Shown: one piece after another, positions 10,521-19,314 of the stretch
Numbering within the stretch: the first letter of the stretch is position 1
Layout: each line of letters opens with the position of its first letter
NCBI GenBank assembly: GCA_023653025.1
Contig: JAMNXS010000014.1
Location: forward strand, 1 to 52,596
Source of the DNA: Burkholderiaceae bacterium
GTDB taxonomy: Bacteria > Pseudomonadota > Gammaproteobacteria > Burkholderiales > Burkholderiaceae_D
Length of the DNA: 52,596 bases
Direction: 5' to 3'
Made by a program: the position numbers and the translations under genes
Notes under the pieces: model-generated
Seen by the model: the letters and a program-made list of their open reading frames with translations, nothing else
Told to the model about the DNA's origin: nothing
The model's database searches: none

Positions 10521-11708
10521 CTATCGCCAGTCGCCACCCGACATGATGCGTCTCATGAACTCATCGAACATAGGCACGGTGAACGCGGTATCGCCATGAT
10601 TGGGACTCCAAACCATACCCTTCTCTATCAGGGAACTGCGCGTCGGCGCCAATGAAGAGACTTTCGCGTCGTAGCAAGCGGCTATGTCGCCGGAACGGTG
10701 GGGGCCGGGTCCGAGCTCTGCCATGGCGCGAAGGTACTTCTTTTCCTTCGGCGTGAGCCGGTCGAACCGCACGCGAAAAAAACTCTCGTCAAGCGCAGCC
10801 ACAGCCGTGAATGACGCCGCATTGACGTCCTGTAACGTGATGGGCGACGCCGTTGCGGCTTGCCATGTATGGCTTCCCCATTGCTGAAGAAAATACGCGT
10901 AGCCTTGCGTCACGCTTAGGATTTGTGTCAACGCGTCAGCCGCGATCTCGACCCCCTCGTCCTGCAACGGTTTCTGTATTGCTCGACTCGCCGCGTCAGC
11001 AGGCAGCGGACCAATCTCGGGGAAATCAAACAGGCGTTCCGCGTAGGACTTTGCATTGCCCATACGGCCGCGTAGCTGAGGCAGACCCGCACCGACAAGA
11101 ACCACGGGCAATTGCCTCTGTTCAGCTCTGTGCATCGCGGTGATCAGAGCGGCAAGTTGCCCTTCTTCGACGTATTGCAATTCGTCGATGAAAATGGCCA
11201 AGGCCGTACCGGCCGACCGTGCGGTCGCGCCAACTTGCTCGATGAGGGCTTGCAGGTCGTGTTCCAAATCACCGTTATCGGCCAGCCCCGGCTCCGGGTC
11301 GTAGTCGATGCCGACCTCGATATCTCCGAATGTCATTTTCAATTTGCCAGCGAATCCGGCAAGAGCCCGCAGGCCACGAATCGCGTAGTCTTTCGCAGCC
11401 TCTACTTGACTCAGGCGCAGGAGTGCCTGACGCAACTGCGGTGCCAGCAGCGCAGGAAGAGAACGCCCCTCGGGAGCCTCGATGCGGACGGTATGGATGC
11501 CGACCTCTTCGGCATCAGAGCGAATGCGGTCAAGAAGTACAGTTTTGCCGACACCGCGCAAGCCCACAAGCATGGCGCTCTTCGCCGGCCGGCCGATTTT
11601 GGCTCGTTCAAGCGCCACGCGTAACGAAGCGCGTAACTTCTCACGGCCGGCAAGCTCCGGAGGCGGCGTGCCCGCCCCGGGAGCGAAGGGATTGCGTATG
11701 GGATCCAT
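10521..11708 (-). CDS. AAA family P-loop ATPase of unknown role
   Basis: A 395-residue ATP-binding protein of the ORC/STAND-like group. An N-terminal NPFAPGAGTPPPELAGRE segment precedes a Walker A GLRGVGKT (49-56), and the Walker B is AIFIDEL (about 171-177). A sensor-like VVLVGAGLPQLRG follows, and a C-terminal winged-helix-like region lies about 300-390. Related proteins occur as stand-alone genes in many bacteria and their job is unknown to me. The gene lies between housekeeping loci and is preceded by an 80-base AT-rich leader full of inverted repeats, very unlike the surrounding DNA. This suggests lateral acquisition or a tightly controlled promoter. Confidence 0.85.
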   Translation of the reverse strand: MDPIRNPFAPGAGTPPPELAGREKLRASLRVALERAKIGRPAKSAMLVGLRGVGKTVLLDRIRSDAEEVGIHTVRIEAPEGRSLPALLAPQLRQALLRLSQVEAAKDYAIRGLRALAGFAGKLKMTFGDIEVGIDYDPEPGLADNGDLEHDLQALIEQVGATARSAGTALAIFIDELQYVEEGQLAALITAMHRAEQRQLPVVLVGAGLPQLRGRMGNAKSYAERLFDFPEIGPLPADAASRAIQKPLQDEGVEIAADALTQILSVTQGYAYFLQQWGSHTWQAATASPITLQDVNAASFTAVAALDESFFRVRFDRLTPKEKKYLRAMAELGPGPHRSGDIAACYDAKVSSLAPTRSSLIEKGMVWSPNHGDTAFTVPMFDEFMRRIMSGGDWR

Positions 11709-11727
11709 CTCGACAATTTATAATTAA

Positions 11728-11778
11728 ATTTGGAAAATTACAATCAAAAGATAACTTTCCAAATATTGCTATATTTGG
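11728..11778 (-). repeat. Nested ATTTGG inverted repeats in AT-rich ATPase leader
   Basis: Three ATTTGG boxes alternate in orientation at 11728-11733, 11759-11764 (as CCAAAT) and 11773-11778. Boxes two and three form a perfect 8-bp palindrome, CCAAATAT-TGCT-ATATTTGG (11759-11778). Boxes one and two form 9-bp perfect arms ATTTGGAAA/TTTCCAAAT with a 19-base spacer, extending to 11 of 12 matches. The repeats end 20 bases before the ATPase start, so they are placed like an operator. The tract is strikingly AT-rich compared with its flanks. Confidence 0.7.
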
Positions 11779-11788
11779 TGCCTCGCTG

Positions 11789-13018
11789 TTATTGAAAGAA
11801 CCAGTAACACACAGCAATCGACGCCAGCACGCCGGCGAGATCCGCCAGCAGTGCGCAAGCCACCGCGTGCCGCGCGCGCTGGATGCCGACCGCGCCAAAG
11901 TACACCGCCAGCACATAAAAAGTGGTTTCGGTGCTGCCCTGCAGAGTCGCGGCCAGCAGGGCGGGGAAGCTGTCGACGCCATGCGCGCTCATGGTTTCGA
12001 TGAGCAGGGCGCGCGCGGCGCTGCCGGAGAATGGCTTGACCAGCGCCACCGGCAGCGCATCGACGAAACGGGTGTCCCAGCCAATCGCATCAACCAGTGC
12101 GCGGATCCCGGACAGTGCGAGATCGAGCGCGCCGGACGCACGCAGCACCCCGACCGCGCACAGCATGGCCACCAGATAGGGCAGCAGGTTCTTCGCGACT
12201 TCGAAGCCTTCCCGTGCGCCGTCGACGAAAGCCTCGTAGACCGGAACGCGCCGCACCGCACCCATCAGCAAGAACAGCAGGATCAATCCGAACAGCACCG
12301 CATTGCCGAGCACGGACGACAGCGACGCCAGCGCGGCGGCCGACAGCGTGGCCAGCAGCGCGATGAAGCCGCCGAGCAGCAGGGCAGCGCCCAGCAGCCA
12401 GCTCAGCACGACCGGGTCGCGCAAGCGCAACCGCTGCACCAGCGCGACCGACAGGAAGCCGGCCAGCGTCGAGGCTGAGGTCGCCAGGAGGATGGGCAGG
12501 AACACCAGTGTCGGATCAGGCGCGCCCTGCTGCGCGCGGTACATGAAGATCGACACCGGCAGCAGCGTCAGCGATGACGCATTCAGCACGAGGAACAGAA
12601 TCTGCGCGTTGCTGGCGACCGCCGGCTGCGGGTTCAGCGACTGCAGCTCGCGCATGGCCTTCAGGCCGATCGGCGTGGCGGCATTGTCGAGGCCGAGCGC
12701 ATTGGCGGTGAAGTTCAGCGTGATCAGGCCGAGCGCCGGGTGCCCGCTCGGCACTTCCGGCATCAGCCGCGCAAACAGCGGCGACAGCCAGCGTGCCAGC
12801 GTCTGCACCAGCAGCGCCCGTTCGGCGATCTTCAGAAAGCCCAGCCACAGCGTCAGCGTACCGAACAGCAGGATCATCACCTCGACCGATAGCTTCGCCA
12901 TCGCGAACAGGCTTTCCACCATGGCGGCGAAAACCGCCGGATCGCCGTGCGCAAGCGCGCGCCAGCCGGCGGCCGCGGCCGCGCAGGCGAAAAAACCGAA
13001 CCACAGCGCGTTCAGCAC
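11789..13018 (-). CDS. SpmA-SpmB fusion, nucleoside-recognition (Gate) membrane protein
   Basis: A 409-residue polytopic membrane protein with two Gate domains. The N-terminal half (about 40-200, with ANALGLDNAATPIGLKAM) resembles SpmA, and the C-terminal half (about 230-409, with QGSTETTFYVLAVYFGAVGI) resembles SpmB. In Bacillus these are two genes needed for spore maturation. Fused copies are common in non-sporulating proteobacteria, where the role is unknown. The start codon is GTG (13018). It precedes the ATPase on the same strand, but the 80-base repeat-rich gap argues against a simple operon. Confidence 0.88.
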   Translation of the reverse strand: MLNALWFGFFACAAAAAGWRALAHGDPAVFAAMVESLFAMAKLSVEVMILLFGTLTLWLGFLKIAERALLVQTLARWLSPLFARLMPEVPSGHPALGLITLNFTANALGLDNAATPIGLKAMRELQSLNPQPAVASNAQILFLVLNASSLTLLPVSIFMYRAQQGAPDPTLVFLPILLATSASTLAGFLSVALVQRLRLRDPVVLSWLLGAALLLGGFIALLATLSAAALASLSSVLGNAVLFGLILLFLLMGAVRRVPVYEAFVDGAREGFEVAKNLLPYLVAMLCAVGVLRASGALDLALSGIRALVDAIGWDTRFVDALPVALVKPFSGSAARALLIETMSAHGVDSFPALLAATLQGSTETTFYVLAVYFGAVGIQRARHAVACALLADLAGVLASIAVCYWFFQ

Positions 13019-13265
13019 ACGCAGCCCGTCGAGAGTGGTTGTTCCATGGAACGAGAGTGTAGCGACATCGAGGCTGACAGGATCCGGTTCCGTCCGTTGG
13101 TCTGACCGCGCAGTGGGTATTCAAAACAACGGCATTGAACTGTCGTGCAGCGCCGCCCAAAGCCGGCGGGAGTTGCGTGGCCACGATTCGCCAACGTCCG
13201 ATGCGCCCTGGCGATGCTCGCATCCGTGACAGACGCAGCCCGCGATGGCTGCCCCGGAGCGAACA

Positions 13266-14060
13266 GTGGCCGACGATTACGACAGCCCGTGGAAGGAAGC
13301 GATCGAGCACTTCTTCGACGACTTCATGGCCTTCTATTTTCCCGACGCCCATGCGCAGATCGACTGGGCGCAGCCACTGATTTTCCTCGAACAGGAACTG
13401 CGTGCCGTCACTCGCGATGCGGAAGTCGGCAAGCGCATGGTTGACAAGCTCGTTCGCGTGACGCGCCGGGGTGGCAGCGAAGAGTGGCTCGGCTTGCACT
13501 TCCCGACTGCGAAGCTGCTGGACTGGTCAGGTAGCGAGTCCCGCCTCGAGGATAGCCGCAATCCATTTGCGGTACTGACACTGGCTCATCTGGCCACCCA
13601 ATCTACCTGTCATGATCCGCTGGCGCGGCATTCAGCCAAGTGGACATTGGTCAAGCGTTTATACCAAACCGGCTTTGAGCGGCAGCAGGTCATCCGGCTG
13701 TTCACCATGATCGACTGGATGATGCGACTGCCCGCAGAGTACGAGCAACGATTCCGTAATGATCTGATGCAGTTCGAGGAGAAAATCAAAATGCGTTATG
13801 TAAACTCGATCGAGCGCCTTGCCCGCGAGGAAGGACTGGCCAGGGGGAGGCAGGAAGGGCAGGAGCAGGGTCTGGAGCAGGGTCGTCGCGCTGGCAAGTC
13901 ACAAGTGATCGGGCGACAAATGTACGTTCGTTTCGGCGCACTGCCGGACTGGGTGCAAACAAAACTTGATGCCGCGAGCGAAGACCAGCTGGATGCGTGG
14001 ACCAGCAAGCTGCTGACGGCGTCTTCGATCGACGCTGTGTTCGGATCAAGCGATCACTGA
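13266..14060 (+). CDS. Rpn/PDDEXK-family protein lacking its catalytic middle
   Basis: Start taken at GTG 13266 (VADDYDSPWKEAI) with GGAG six bases upstream; an ATG at 13245 is possible. The 264-residue protein matches the COG5464/Rpn-type family at its N terminus (LIFLEQELRAVTRDAEVGKR, RVTRRGGSEEW) and its C-terminal half (FPTAKLLDWSG, NPFAVLTLAHL, IDWMMRLP, then a Gln/Glu/Gly-rich EQGLEQGRRAG segment). The roughly 60-70 residues normally between EEW and FPTAKLLD, which hold the nuclease ExQ motif, are absent with the frame kept. It is therefore probably nuclease-dead. The comparison is from memory of the family. Confidence 0.75.
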   Translation: MADDYDSPWKEAIEHFFDDFMAFYFPDAHAQIDWAQPLIFLEQELRAVTRDAEVGKRMVDKLVRVTRRGGSEEWLGLHFPTAKLLDWSGSESRLEDSRNPFAVLTLAHLATQSTCHDPLARHSAKWTLVKRLYQTGFERQQVIRLFTMIDWMMRLPAEYEQRFRNDLMQFEEKIKMRYVNSIERLAREEGLARGRQEGQEQGLEQGRRAGKSQVIGRQMYVRFGALPDWVQTKLDAASEDQLDAWTSKLLTASSIDAVFGSSDH

Positions 14061-14084
14061 CCGCATGTCGTCCCGGCGAAACGG

Positions 14085-15611
14085 TCAGCCCGCAGCCACG
14101 GCCGGTGCCGCATCCTTGCCGGTACGCGCCTCCTGATCGACAAGGATCATACGAATCCACGGCAGCAGCGCATAGGCCGGGAAGGCCAGCACAAAGGTCA
14201 GCAGGAAGTAGTTCGCATAGCCCATTTCGTGGGCCCCGATGCCGCCGGCCCAGCCGGCGATCGAGCGCGAGAAGGCAAAGATCGATGACAGGATCGCGTA
14301 CTCGGTCGTCGCGCGCGACTTGTCCACGATGGCCATCAGGAATGCGAGAAATGCCGCCGTGCCCAAGCCGCCGGTGAACGACTCGATGGCGCTGGCCGAG
14401 TACATGATCGCCTGCAGCGACTGCGGGATATCGGTACCCTGAGGCGCGGCCGGGATCAGGAACGCTGCCGCCACGTAGCCGAGATTGGACAGCGCCTGCC
14501 ACAGGCCGAGGACCCACAGCGCCCGGAAGATGCCGACCCGGTCGGTGTACCAGCCACCGATCAGGCCGCCGGCGATCGACAGGCCGAGGCCGAGGTTGAC
14601 CGATACCAGACCGATCTGCGTGTTGGTGAAGCCGCTGTCGACCCAGAAGGGCTTGATCATGAAACCGATCGACGAATCGGCCAGCTTGAAGATCAGGATG
14701 AAGCCGATCAGGATCAGCGCATGGCGGCGGTTCAGCAGCGACACGATGGCGCCGAACATCGGGCCGCGCTCGGAGGCTTCGGCCAGTTCCTGTGACCGGC
14801 CGCGCAGCGCGCGCGAGAACAGCCAGGCCGACAGCAGGATCAGCGCCACCGGCACCGACTTGAACCACGACGCTCCCTTGACGCCCGAGATCCATGCGGG
14901 ATCGAATGCGGCAACCACCGGCCACAGCAGGCCGCCGACGAACAGCACGATCGCCGCCAGCAGCAGGGGCTGCCCTGCGAGCACGGCCAGTTCGCCCTTC
15001 AGGCTCGACGGCGTCTCGCGCGGCGGCCGTTCCGGCTCGCGCGGCGCGAGCAACGCGGCGATGGCCAGCGCAAGGAACAGTACCGCCGCCGCGCCGTAAG
15101 TGAAGTTCCAGCCGGCCTGATCGGACAGCCACAGCAGCATGCCGGCGGCCAGCATGCCGACCCGGTAGAAGCCGATGCGAAAGCCGTTCGCGATGCCAAG
15201 TTCCTGCTTGTTCAGGCGCTCGATGGTGTAGCCGTCGATGGCAATATCGTTCGTCGCCGACAGCGCAGTGAAGATGCCGATGGCGACCCACACCCACGGC
15301 CCGAAGCCGGCCTCGCGCGCGCAGACGATCATCACCGCGCCCATGCCGATGTCGGCGGCCGCCATCCACCAGCGGTGGCGGCGCGTGAAGTCGATCAGCG
15401 GCGCCCACAGGAACTTCAGCGTCCACGACAGTCCGAGCAGGCTCAGCAGGCCGATCTTGTTCAGCTCGACGCCCTGCTGCCGGAAGTAGACCGGGAACAG
15501 GTCGAAGAACAGACCCAGCGGCAGACCCTCGGAGAAGTACAGCAGGCTGACCCAGAACAGTTTGGAACGCAGCAGCCTGGGGGCGGGAGTCGGATCGGCA
15601 GGCGGATTCAT
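14085..15611 (-). CDS. ampG: AmpG-like muropeptide MFS transporter
   Basis: Predicted importer of GlcNAc-anhydroMurNAc peptides for cell-wall recycling. The 508-residue protein has about 12-14 membrane segments and AmpG-type motifs: LLYFSEGLPLGLFFDLFPVY near the N terminus, LWAPLIDF, and SATNDIAIDGYTIERL. The ATG at 15611 overlaps the metW stop by four bases, so it is co-transcribed with metXW. That linkage is common in betaproteobacteria but has no obvious functional logic. Confidence 0.85.
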   Translation of the reverse strand: MNPPADPTPAPRLLRSKLFWVSLLYFSEGLPLGLFFDLFPVYFRQQGVELNKIGLLSLLGLSWTLKFLWAPLIDFTRRHRWWMAAADIGMGAVMIVCAREAGFGPWVWVAIGIFTALSATNDIAIDGYTIERLNKQELGIANGFRIGFYRVGMLAAGMLLWLSDQAGWNFTYGAAAVLFLALAIAALLAPREPERPPRETPSSLKGELAVLAGQPLLLAAIVLFVGGLLWPVVAAFDPAWISGVKGASWFKSVPVALILLSAWLFSRALRGRSQELAEASERGPMFGAIVSLLNRRHALILIGFILIFKLADSSIGFMIKPFWVDSGFTNTQIGLVSVNLGLGLSIAGGLIGGWYTDRVGIFRALWVLGLWQALSNLGYVAAAFLIPAAPQGTDIPQSLQAIMYSASAIESFTGGLGTAAFLAFLMAIVDKSRATTEYAILSSIFAFSRSIAGWAGGIGAHEMGYANYFLLTFVLAFPAYALLPWIRMILVDQEARTGKDAAPAVAAG

Positions 15612-16219
15612 GCGGCTCGTTTGCGCAGGCGGAAGACGGCAAGGCTGCCGCGCCAGTTCGGCAGGAAACGGACGGGACTGCCGCCCTCGGCCAGCGCCAC
15701 GCACTCGAGCACTTCGAGTCCGACCTCGCGGGCAAGTTCCTCGAAGTCACGAATGGTCGCGCAGCGCAAATTGGGTGTGTCGTACCACTGGTAAGGCAGG
15801 CTCTCGGAGACCGGCATGCGGCCCGTCAGCAGCGACAGCCGATGCGGCCAGTGCGCGAAGTTCGGAAACGACACAATGGCCTCGCTGCCTGCGCGCGCAA
15901 TATCGCGCAATACCTGCTCGACGTGCTTCATCATCTGCAGCGCGGACAGGCAGAGCACGGTGTCGAAGGCATCGTCGGCGAACATCGCCAGGCCATCCTC
16001 GAGGTTCTGCTGGATCACGTTCACGCCGCGCTGCACGCAGCGCGGTATTTTCGCGTCGTCGATCTCGACGCCATAGCCGCGGCACTGCTTGTGACGCTGC
16101 AGGTAATCGAGCATCGCGCCGTCGCCGCAGCCGAGGTCGAGCACGCGCGAGCCCGGCTCCACCCAATGGGCGATGAAGGCCAAGTCGGCGCGCAGGCCGA
16201 CCACGTGCTCGGCCATCAT
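15608..16219 (-). CDS. metW: Methionine biosynthesis protein MetW
   Basis: Class I SAM-dependent methyltransferase-fold protein that works with MetX in homoserine O-acylation. It has 203 residues, with the SAM-binding motif [12 protein letters not shown] and MetW signatures [16 protein letters not shown] and VSFPNFAHW. It overlaps metX upstream and ampG downstream, each by four bases. Confidence 0.95.
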   Translation of the reverse strand: MMAEHVVGLRADLAFIAHWVEPGSRVLDLGCGDGAMLDYLQRHKQCRGYGVEIDDAKIPRCVQRGVNVIQQNLEDGLAMFADDAFDTVLCLSALQMMKHVEQVLRDIARAGSEAIVSFPNFAHWPHRLSLLTGRMPVSESLPYQWYDTPNLRCATIRDFEELAREVGLEVLECVALAEGGSPVRFLPNWRGSLAVFRLRKRAA

Positions 16220-17382
16220 GCCGCCTCCTTGTGCACCGGCGCGGCGGCCGCGGCGCTGCCGAGCTGCCGCCAGATCTTGTCATAGTAGGAACGCACGACA
16301 CCGAGATAACGCGGATCGTCGAGCAGGAAGGCATCATGCCCGTGCGGCGCGTCGATCTCGGCGTAGGTGACGTTGCGCTCGTTCCGGACCAGCGCCTGCA
16401 CGATCTCGCGGCTGCGCTCGGGTGCGAAGCGCCAGTCGGTACCGAACGACACCAGCAGGAACTCGGCCTGCGTGCCGGCCAGCGCGGCGGCGAGATCGCC
16501 GCCGTGCGCTCGCGCCGGGTCGAAGTAATCGAGCGCCTTCGTGATCAGCAGATAGGTGTTGGCATCGAAATACTCGGAAAACTTGTCGCCCTGATAGCGC
16601 AGGTAGGATTCGATCTCGAAATCGACGCCGAAGCCGAACTGATAATCCGCGTTGCGCAGATCGCGGCCGAATTTCTCGGCCATGTCGTCATCCGAAAGGT
16701 AAGTGATGTGGCCAATCATGCGCGCCACCCGCAGGCCGCGCTTCGGCACCACGCCATGCGAGTAGAAATCGCCGGCATGGAAATCGGGATCGGTCAGGAT
16801 GGCCTGCCGCGCCACGTCGTTAAAGGCGATGTTCTGCGCCGAGAGCTTGGGCGTCGATGCGATCACGAGACAGTGCGCGACGCGCTCCGGATACAGCATG
16901 CTCCAGGCCAGCGCCTGCATGCCGCCAAGCGAGCCGCCCATCACGGCGGCAAATTTGCGGATGCCCAAGCGGTCGGCCAGCCGCGCCTGCGCATGCACCC
17001 AGTCTTCGACGGTCACGACAGGGAACGACGCGCCGTAGGGCTTGCCGGTGGCGGGATTGACATGCATCGGACCGGTGGAGCCGAAGCAGGAGCCGGGGTT
17101 GTTGACGCCGATGACGAAGTAGCGGTCGGTATCGAGCGGCTTGCCGGGGCCGACCATGTTGTCCCACCAGCCCAGGCTTTTCGGCTGCCCCTCGTAGATG
17201 CCGGCCACGTGATGCGACGCGTTCAGCGCATGGCAGACCAAGACCGCATTCGAGCGGTCGGCATTGAGCGCGCCGTAGGTTTCGTAAACCAGCGTGTAAT
17301 CGGCCAGCATCGCGCCGCTCTGCAAGGGAAGCGGCTCGGCAAAATGCATGGACTGGGGTGTGACGAAGCCGATCGATGTCAT
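16216..17382 (-). CDS. metX: Homoserine O-acyltransferase MetX
   Basis: Acylates homoserine, the first committed step to methionine. The 388-residue protein starts at ATG 17382 ([18 protein letters not shown]); longer frames run into the terminator hairpin and are not credible. The alpha/beta-hydrolase nucleophile elbow [12 protein letters not shown] and the C-terminal catalytic [14 protein letters not shown] are intact. Family members use succinyl- or acetyl-CoA, and the sequence alone does not let me decide. Expression is predicted to be controlled by the upstream SAM-II leader. Confidence 0.95.
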   Translation of the reverse strand: MTSIGFVTPQSMHFAEPLPLQSGAMLADYTLVYETYGALNADRSNAVLVCHALNASHHVAGIYEGQPKSLGWWDNMVGPGKPLDTDRYFVIGVNNPGSCFGSTGPMHVNPATGKPYGASFPVVTVEDWVHAQARLADRLGIRKFAAVMGGSLGGMQALAWSMLYPERVAHCLVIASTPKLSAQNIAFNDVARQAILTDPDFHAGDFYSHGVVPKRGLRVARMIGHITYLSDDDMAEKFGRDLRNADYQFGFGVDFEIESYLRYQGDKFSEYFDANTYLLITKALDYFDPARAHGGDLAAALAGTQAEFLLVSFGTDWRFAPERSREIVQALVRNERNVTYAEIDAPHGHDAFLLDDPRYLGVVRSYYDKIWRQLGSAAAAAPVHKEAA

Positions 17383-17397
17383 GTCAGGATCAACAAC

Positions 17398-17429
17398 AAA
17401 AAAGCCCGAAAGCACTGGCTGTCGGGCTT
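17398..17429 (-). terminator. Intrinsic terminator of the metX SAM-II leader
   Basis: The minus strand has an 8-bp perfect stem AAGCCCGA/TCGGGCTT with a 12-base loop followed by six T. It lies 21 bases after the aptamer and 15 bases before the metX ATG. The GCCCG of its 5' arm is complementary to CGGGC in the aptamer P1 3' strand, which offers a simple antiterminator. Confidence 0.85.
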
Positions 17430-17450
17430 GATTCGTTGTCGATTCGAGCT

Positions 17451-17513
17451 CGCTTTAGCCGTATTTGTTCGGGAGGTTCCCCTGCGCCCGCAAGCTAAGG
17501 TCAAATCGGCGCA
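17451..17513 (-). ncRNA. SAM-II riboswitch upstream of metX
   Basis: On the minus strand the element has P1 TGCGCC pairing with GGCGCA, the SAM-II loop sequence GATTTGACC, the GCTTGC segment, and the 3' hallmark GCTAAAGCG after an A-rich stretch (ACAAATAC). A small extra hairpin (GGGG-AACC-TCCC) sits between P1 and the A-rich stretch. TTAGC in the first loop is exactly complementary to GCTAA at the 3' end, fitting the family's pseudoknot. The intrinsic terminator that follows suggests premature termination when SAM is bound. Confidence 0.85.
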
Positions 17514-17521
17514 TTGAGCGA

Positions 17522-17550
17522 AGGATAGCGAAAGCGGTGGAGCGAGTCAA
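17522..17550 (-). promoter_or_regulatory. Sigma-70-type promoter for the metX leader
   Basis: The minus strand carries TTGACT (complement of 17545-17550) and TATCCT (complement of 17522-17527) with a 17-base spacer. The predicted start point, about 17515, falls just ahead of P1 of the riboswitch. The -35 box contains the ptsI stop codon, so metXW-ampG can be transcribed independently of the upstream PTS operon. Confidence 0.7.
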
Positions 17551-19304
17551 ACGAGGCTAAGCCGCTCCACCGCCTCCGCAATCGCCGCCGGCTCGTACAC
17601 CTTCAGCACCTTCCTCGCCACCGGCTCGAGCAGGCTGAGGTCGCTGCCGAGGATTTCCTGCTTCACCGCCAGCAGCTGCGCCGGGTGCATCGAGAACTCC
17701 CGCAGGCCGAGGCCGAGCAGCAGGCGAGTCAGGCGGGTGTCGCCGGCGATCTCGCCGCAGACCGCGACCGGAATGCCGGCCTTCGCGCCGGCGGAGATCG
17801 TCATGGCCAGCAGCTGCAGCACCGCCGGATGCAGCGGGTTGTACAAATGCGCAACCTCGTGGTCGACGCGGTCGATCGCCAGCGTGTACTGGATCAGGTC
17901 GTTGGTGCCGATCGACAGGAAATCCATGCGCTTGACGAACAGCGGCAACGTGAGCGCAGCGGCCGGTATCTCGATCATCGCGCCGACCCGAATGCCCTCG
18001 TCGAACTTGTGCCGGGCATCGCGCAGCTGCTGCTTGGCCTGCGCGATCAGGGACAGTGTCTGGTCGATCTCGAACGCATGCGCCAGCATCGGTACCAGCA
18101 GGTTGATGGGGCCATACGCCGATGCGCGCAGGATCGCGCGCAGCTGCGTGAGGAACATCTGCGGCTCGGACAGGCAGTAGCGGATCGCGCGCAGGCCCAG
18201 CGCCGGGTTCAGCGCAGTCTCCTCGTCCTTGTCGAGCGGCTTGTCGGCGCCCACGTCGAGCGTGCGTATCGTGACCGGCCGCCCCTTCATCGCCGTCACG
18301 GCCTTGCGGTAGGACTCGAACTGCTCGTCTTCCGACGGCAACTTGCCGCCATGGCCGGTGCGCCCCATGAACAGGAACTCGGAGCGGAACAGTCCCACGC
18401 CGACCGCGCCGGCATCAAGCGCGCTGGCGCAATCCTCGGGCAGTTCGATATTGGCCAGCAGGTGAATGAACGTGCCGTCGCGCGTGACCGCCGGCGTCTT
18501 CTTCAGCTTGCCCAGCTTCTTGCGCTCGCGCAGCAGTTTCGTCTGCGCGCTGCGGTACTGCTCGAGTACGACGGGCGCCGGATCGACGATCACGATGCCG
18601 GCATCGCCGTCGATGATGATCCAGTCGTCCTCGCTGATCAGCGACGACGCGTTGGCCATGCCGACGGCCGCCGGAATGTCGAGGCTGCGCGCGACGATCG
18701 CGGTGTGCGAATTCTGTCCGCCGAGGTCGGTCACAAAGCCGACGAAGGCGCGGTCGCGGAACTGCAGCATGTCGGCCGGCGAGATGTCGTGCGCGACGAC
18801 GATCATTTGCGGCGCGTAGTCGCCGGGCGCCGCCGGTTCGGTGGCGGGCAGGGATCCGGCGCTGCCGGTCAGCACCTTCAGGATGCGCTCGCCGACCTGC
18901 AGGATGTCGTTCTTCCGTTCGCGCAGGTAGGCATCCTCGATCTCGTCGAATTGGGCGGACAATTCGTCGATCTGCGACAGCAGCGCCCACTCGGCGTTGT
19001 AGTGGCGGCTGCGGATGATCTTCAACGGGTGCTCGGCGATGATCGGGTCGGCGAGGATCAGCGCATGGACGTCGATGAACGCCGCCAGTTCGGACGGCGC
19101 GTCGGCCGGCAAGTCGCGCCGTACCGCCTGCAGCTCGGCATTGACCGCGGCGATCGCCTCGGTCAGCCGGCGCACCTCGGCCTCAACCCGCTCCTCCGGC
19201 ACGAGGTAGTGCCGGACATCGCGCGCCGCCGGCTTGAGCAGGTGCGCGCGGCCGATCGCGATGCCGCGCGAGACCGGAATGCCGTGCAGTGTGAACGAGG
19301 CCAT
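17547..19304 (-). CDS. ptsI: PTS enzyme I (phosphoenolpyruvate-protein phosphotransferase)
   Basis: Autophosphorylates from PEP and passes phosphate to HPr. It has 585 residues, a normal length. The phosphohistidine motif GGQNSHTAIVAR places the active His at 200, and the C-terminal PEP-binding barrel shows SIGTNDLIQY and VCGEIAGD. It is last of gshA-gshB-EIIA-ptsH-ptsI, 10 bases after ptsH. No sugar-specific EIIBC component is nearby. Confidence 0.97.
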   Translation of the reverse strand: MASFTLHGIPVSRGIAIGRAHLLKPAARDVRHYLVPEERVEAEVRRLTEAIAAVNAELQAVRRDLPADAPSELAAFIDVHALILADPIIAEHPLKIIRSRHYNAEWALLSQIDELSAQFDEIEDAYLRERKNDILQVGERILKVLTGSAGSLPATEPAAPGDYAPQMIVVAHDISPADMLQFRDRAFVGFVTDLGGQNSHTAIVARSLDIPAAVGMANASSLISEDDWIIIDGDAGIVIVDPAPVVLEQYRSAQTKLLRERKKLGKLKKTPAVTRDGTFIHLLANIELPEDCASALDAGAVGVGLFRSEFLFMGRTGHGGKLPSEDEQFESYRKAVTAMKGRPVTIRTLDVGADKPLDKDEETALNPALGLRAIRYCLSEPQMFLTQLRAILRASAYGPINLLVPMLAHAFEIDQTLSLIAQAKQQLRDARHKFDEGIRVGAMIEIPAAALTLPLFVKRMDFLSIGTNDLIQYTLAIDRVDHEVAHLYNPLHPAVLQLLAMTISAGAKAGIPVAVCGEIAGDTRLTRLLLGLGLREFSMHPAQLLAVKQEILGSDLSLLEPVARKVLKVYEPAAIAEAVERLSLV

Positions 19305-19314
19305 GACCGCCGCC

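Noticed and set aside
17380-17415. Upstream in-frame GTG extending metX
   Set aside because: It lies inside the riboswitch terminator hairpin; the ATG at 17382 matches the family start.
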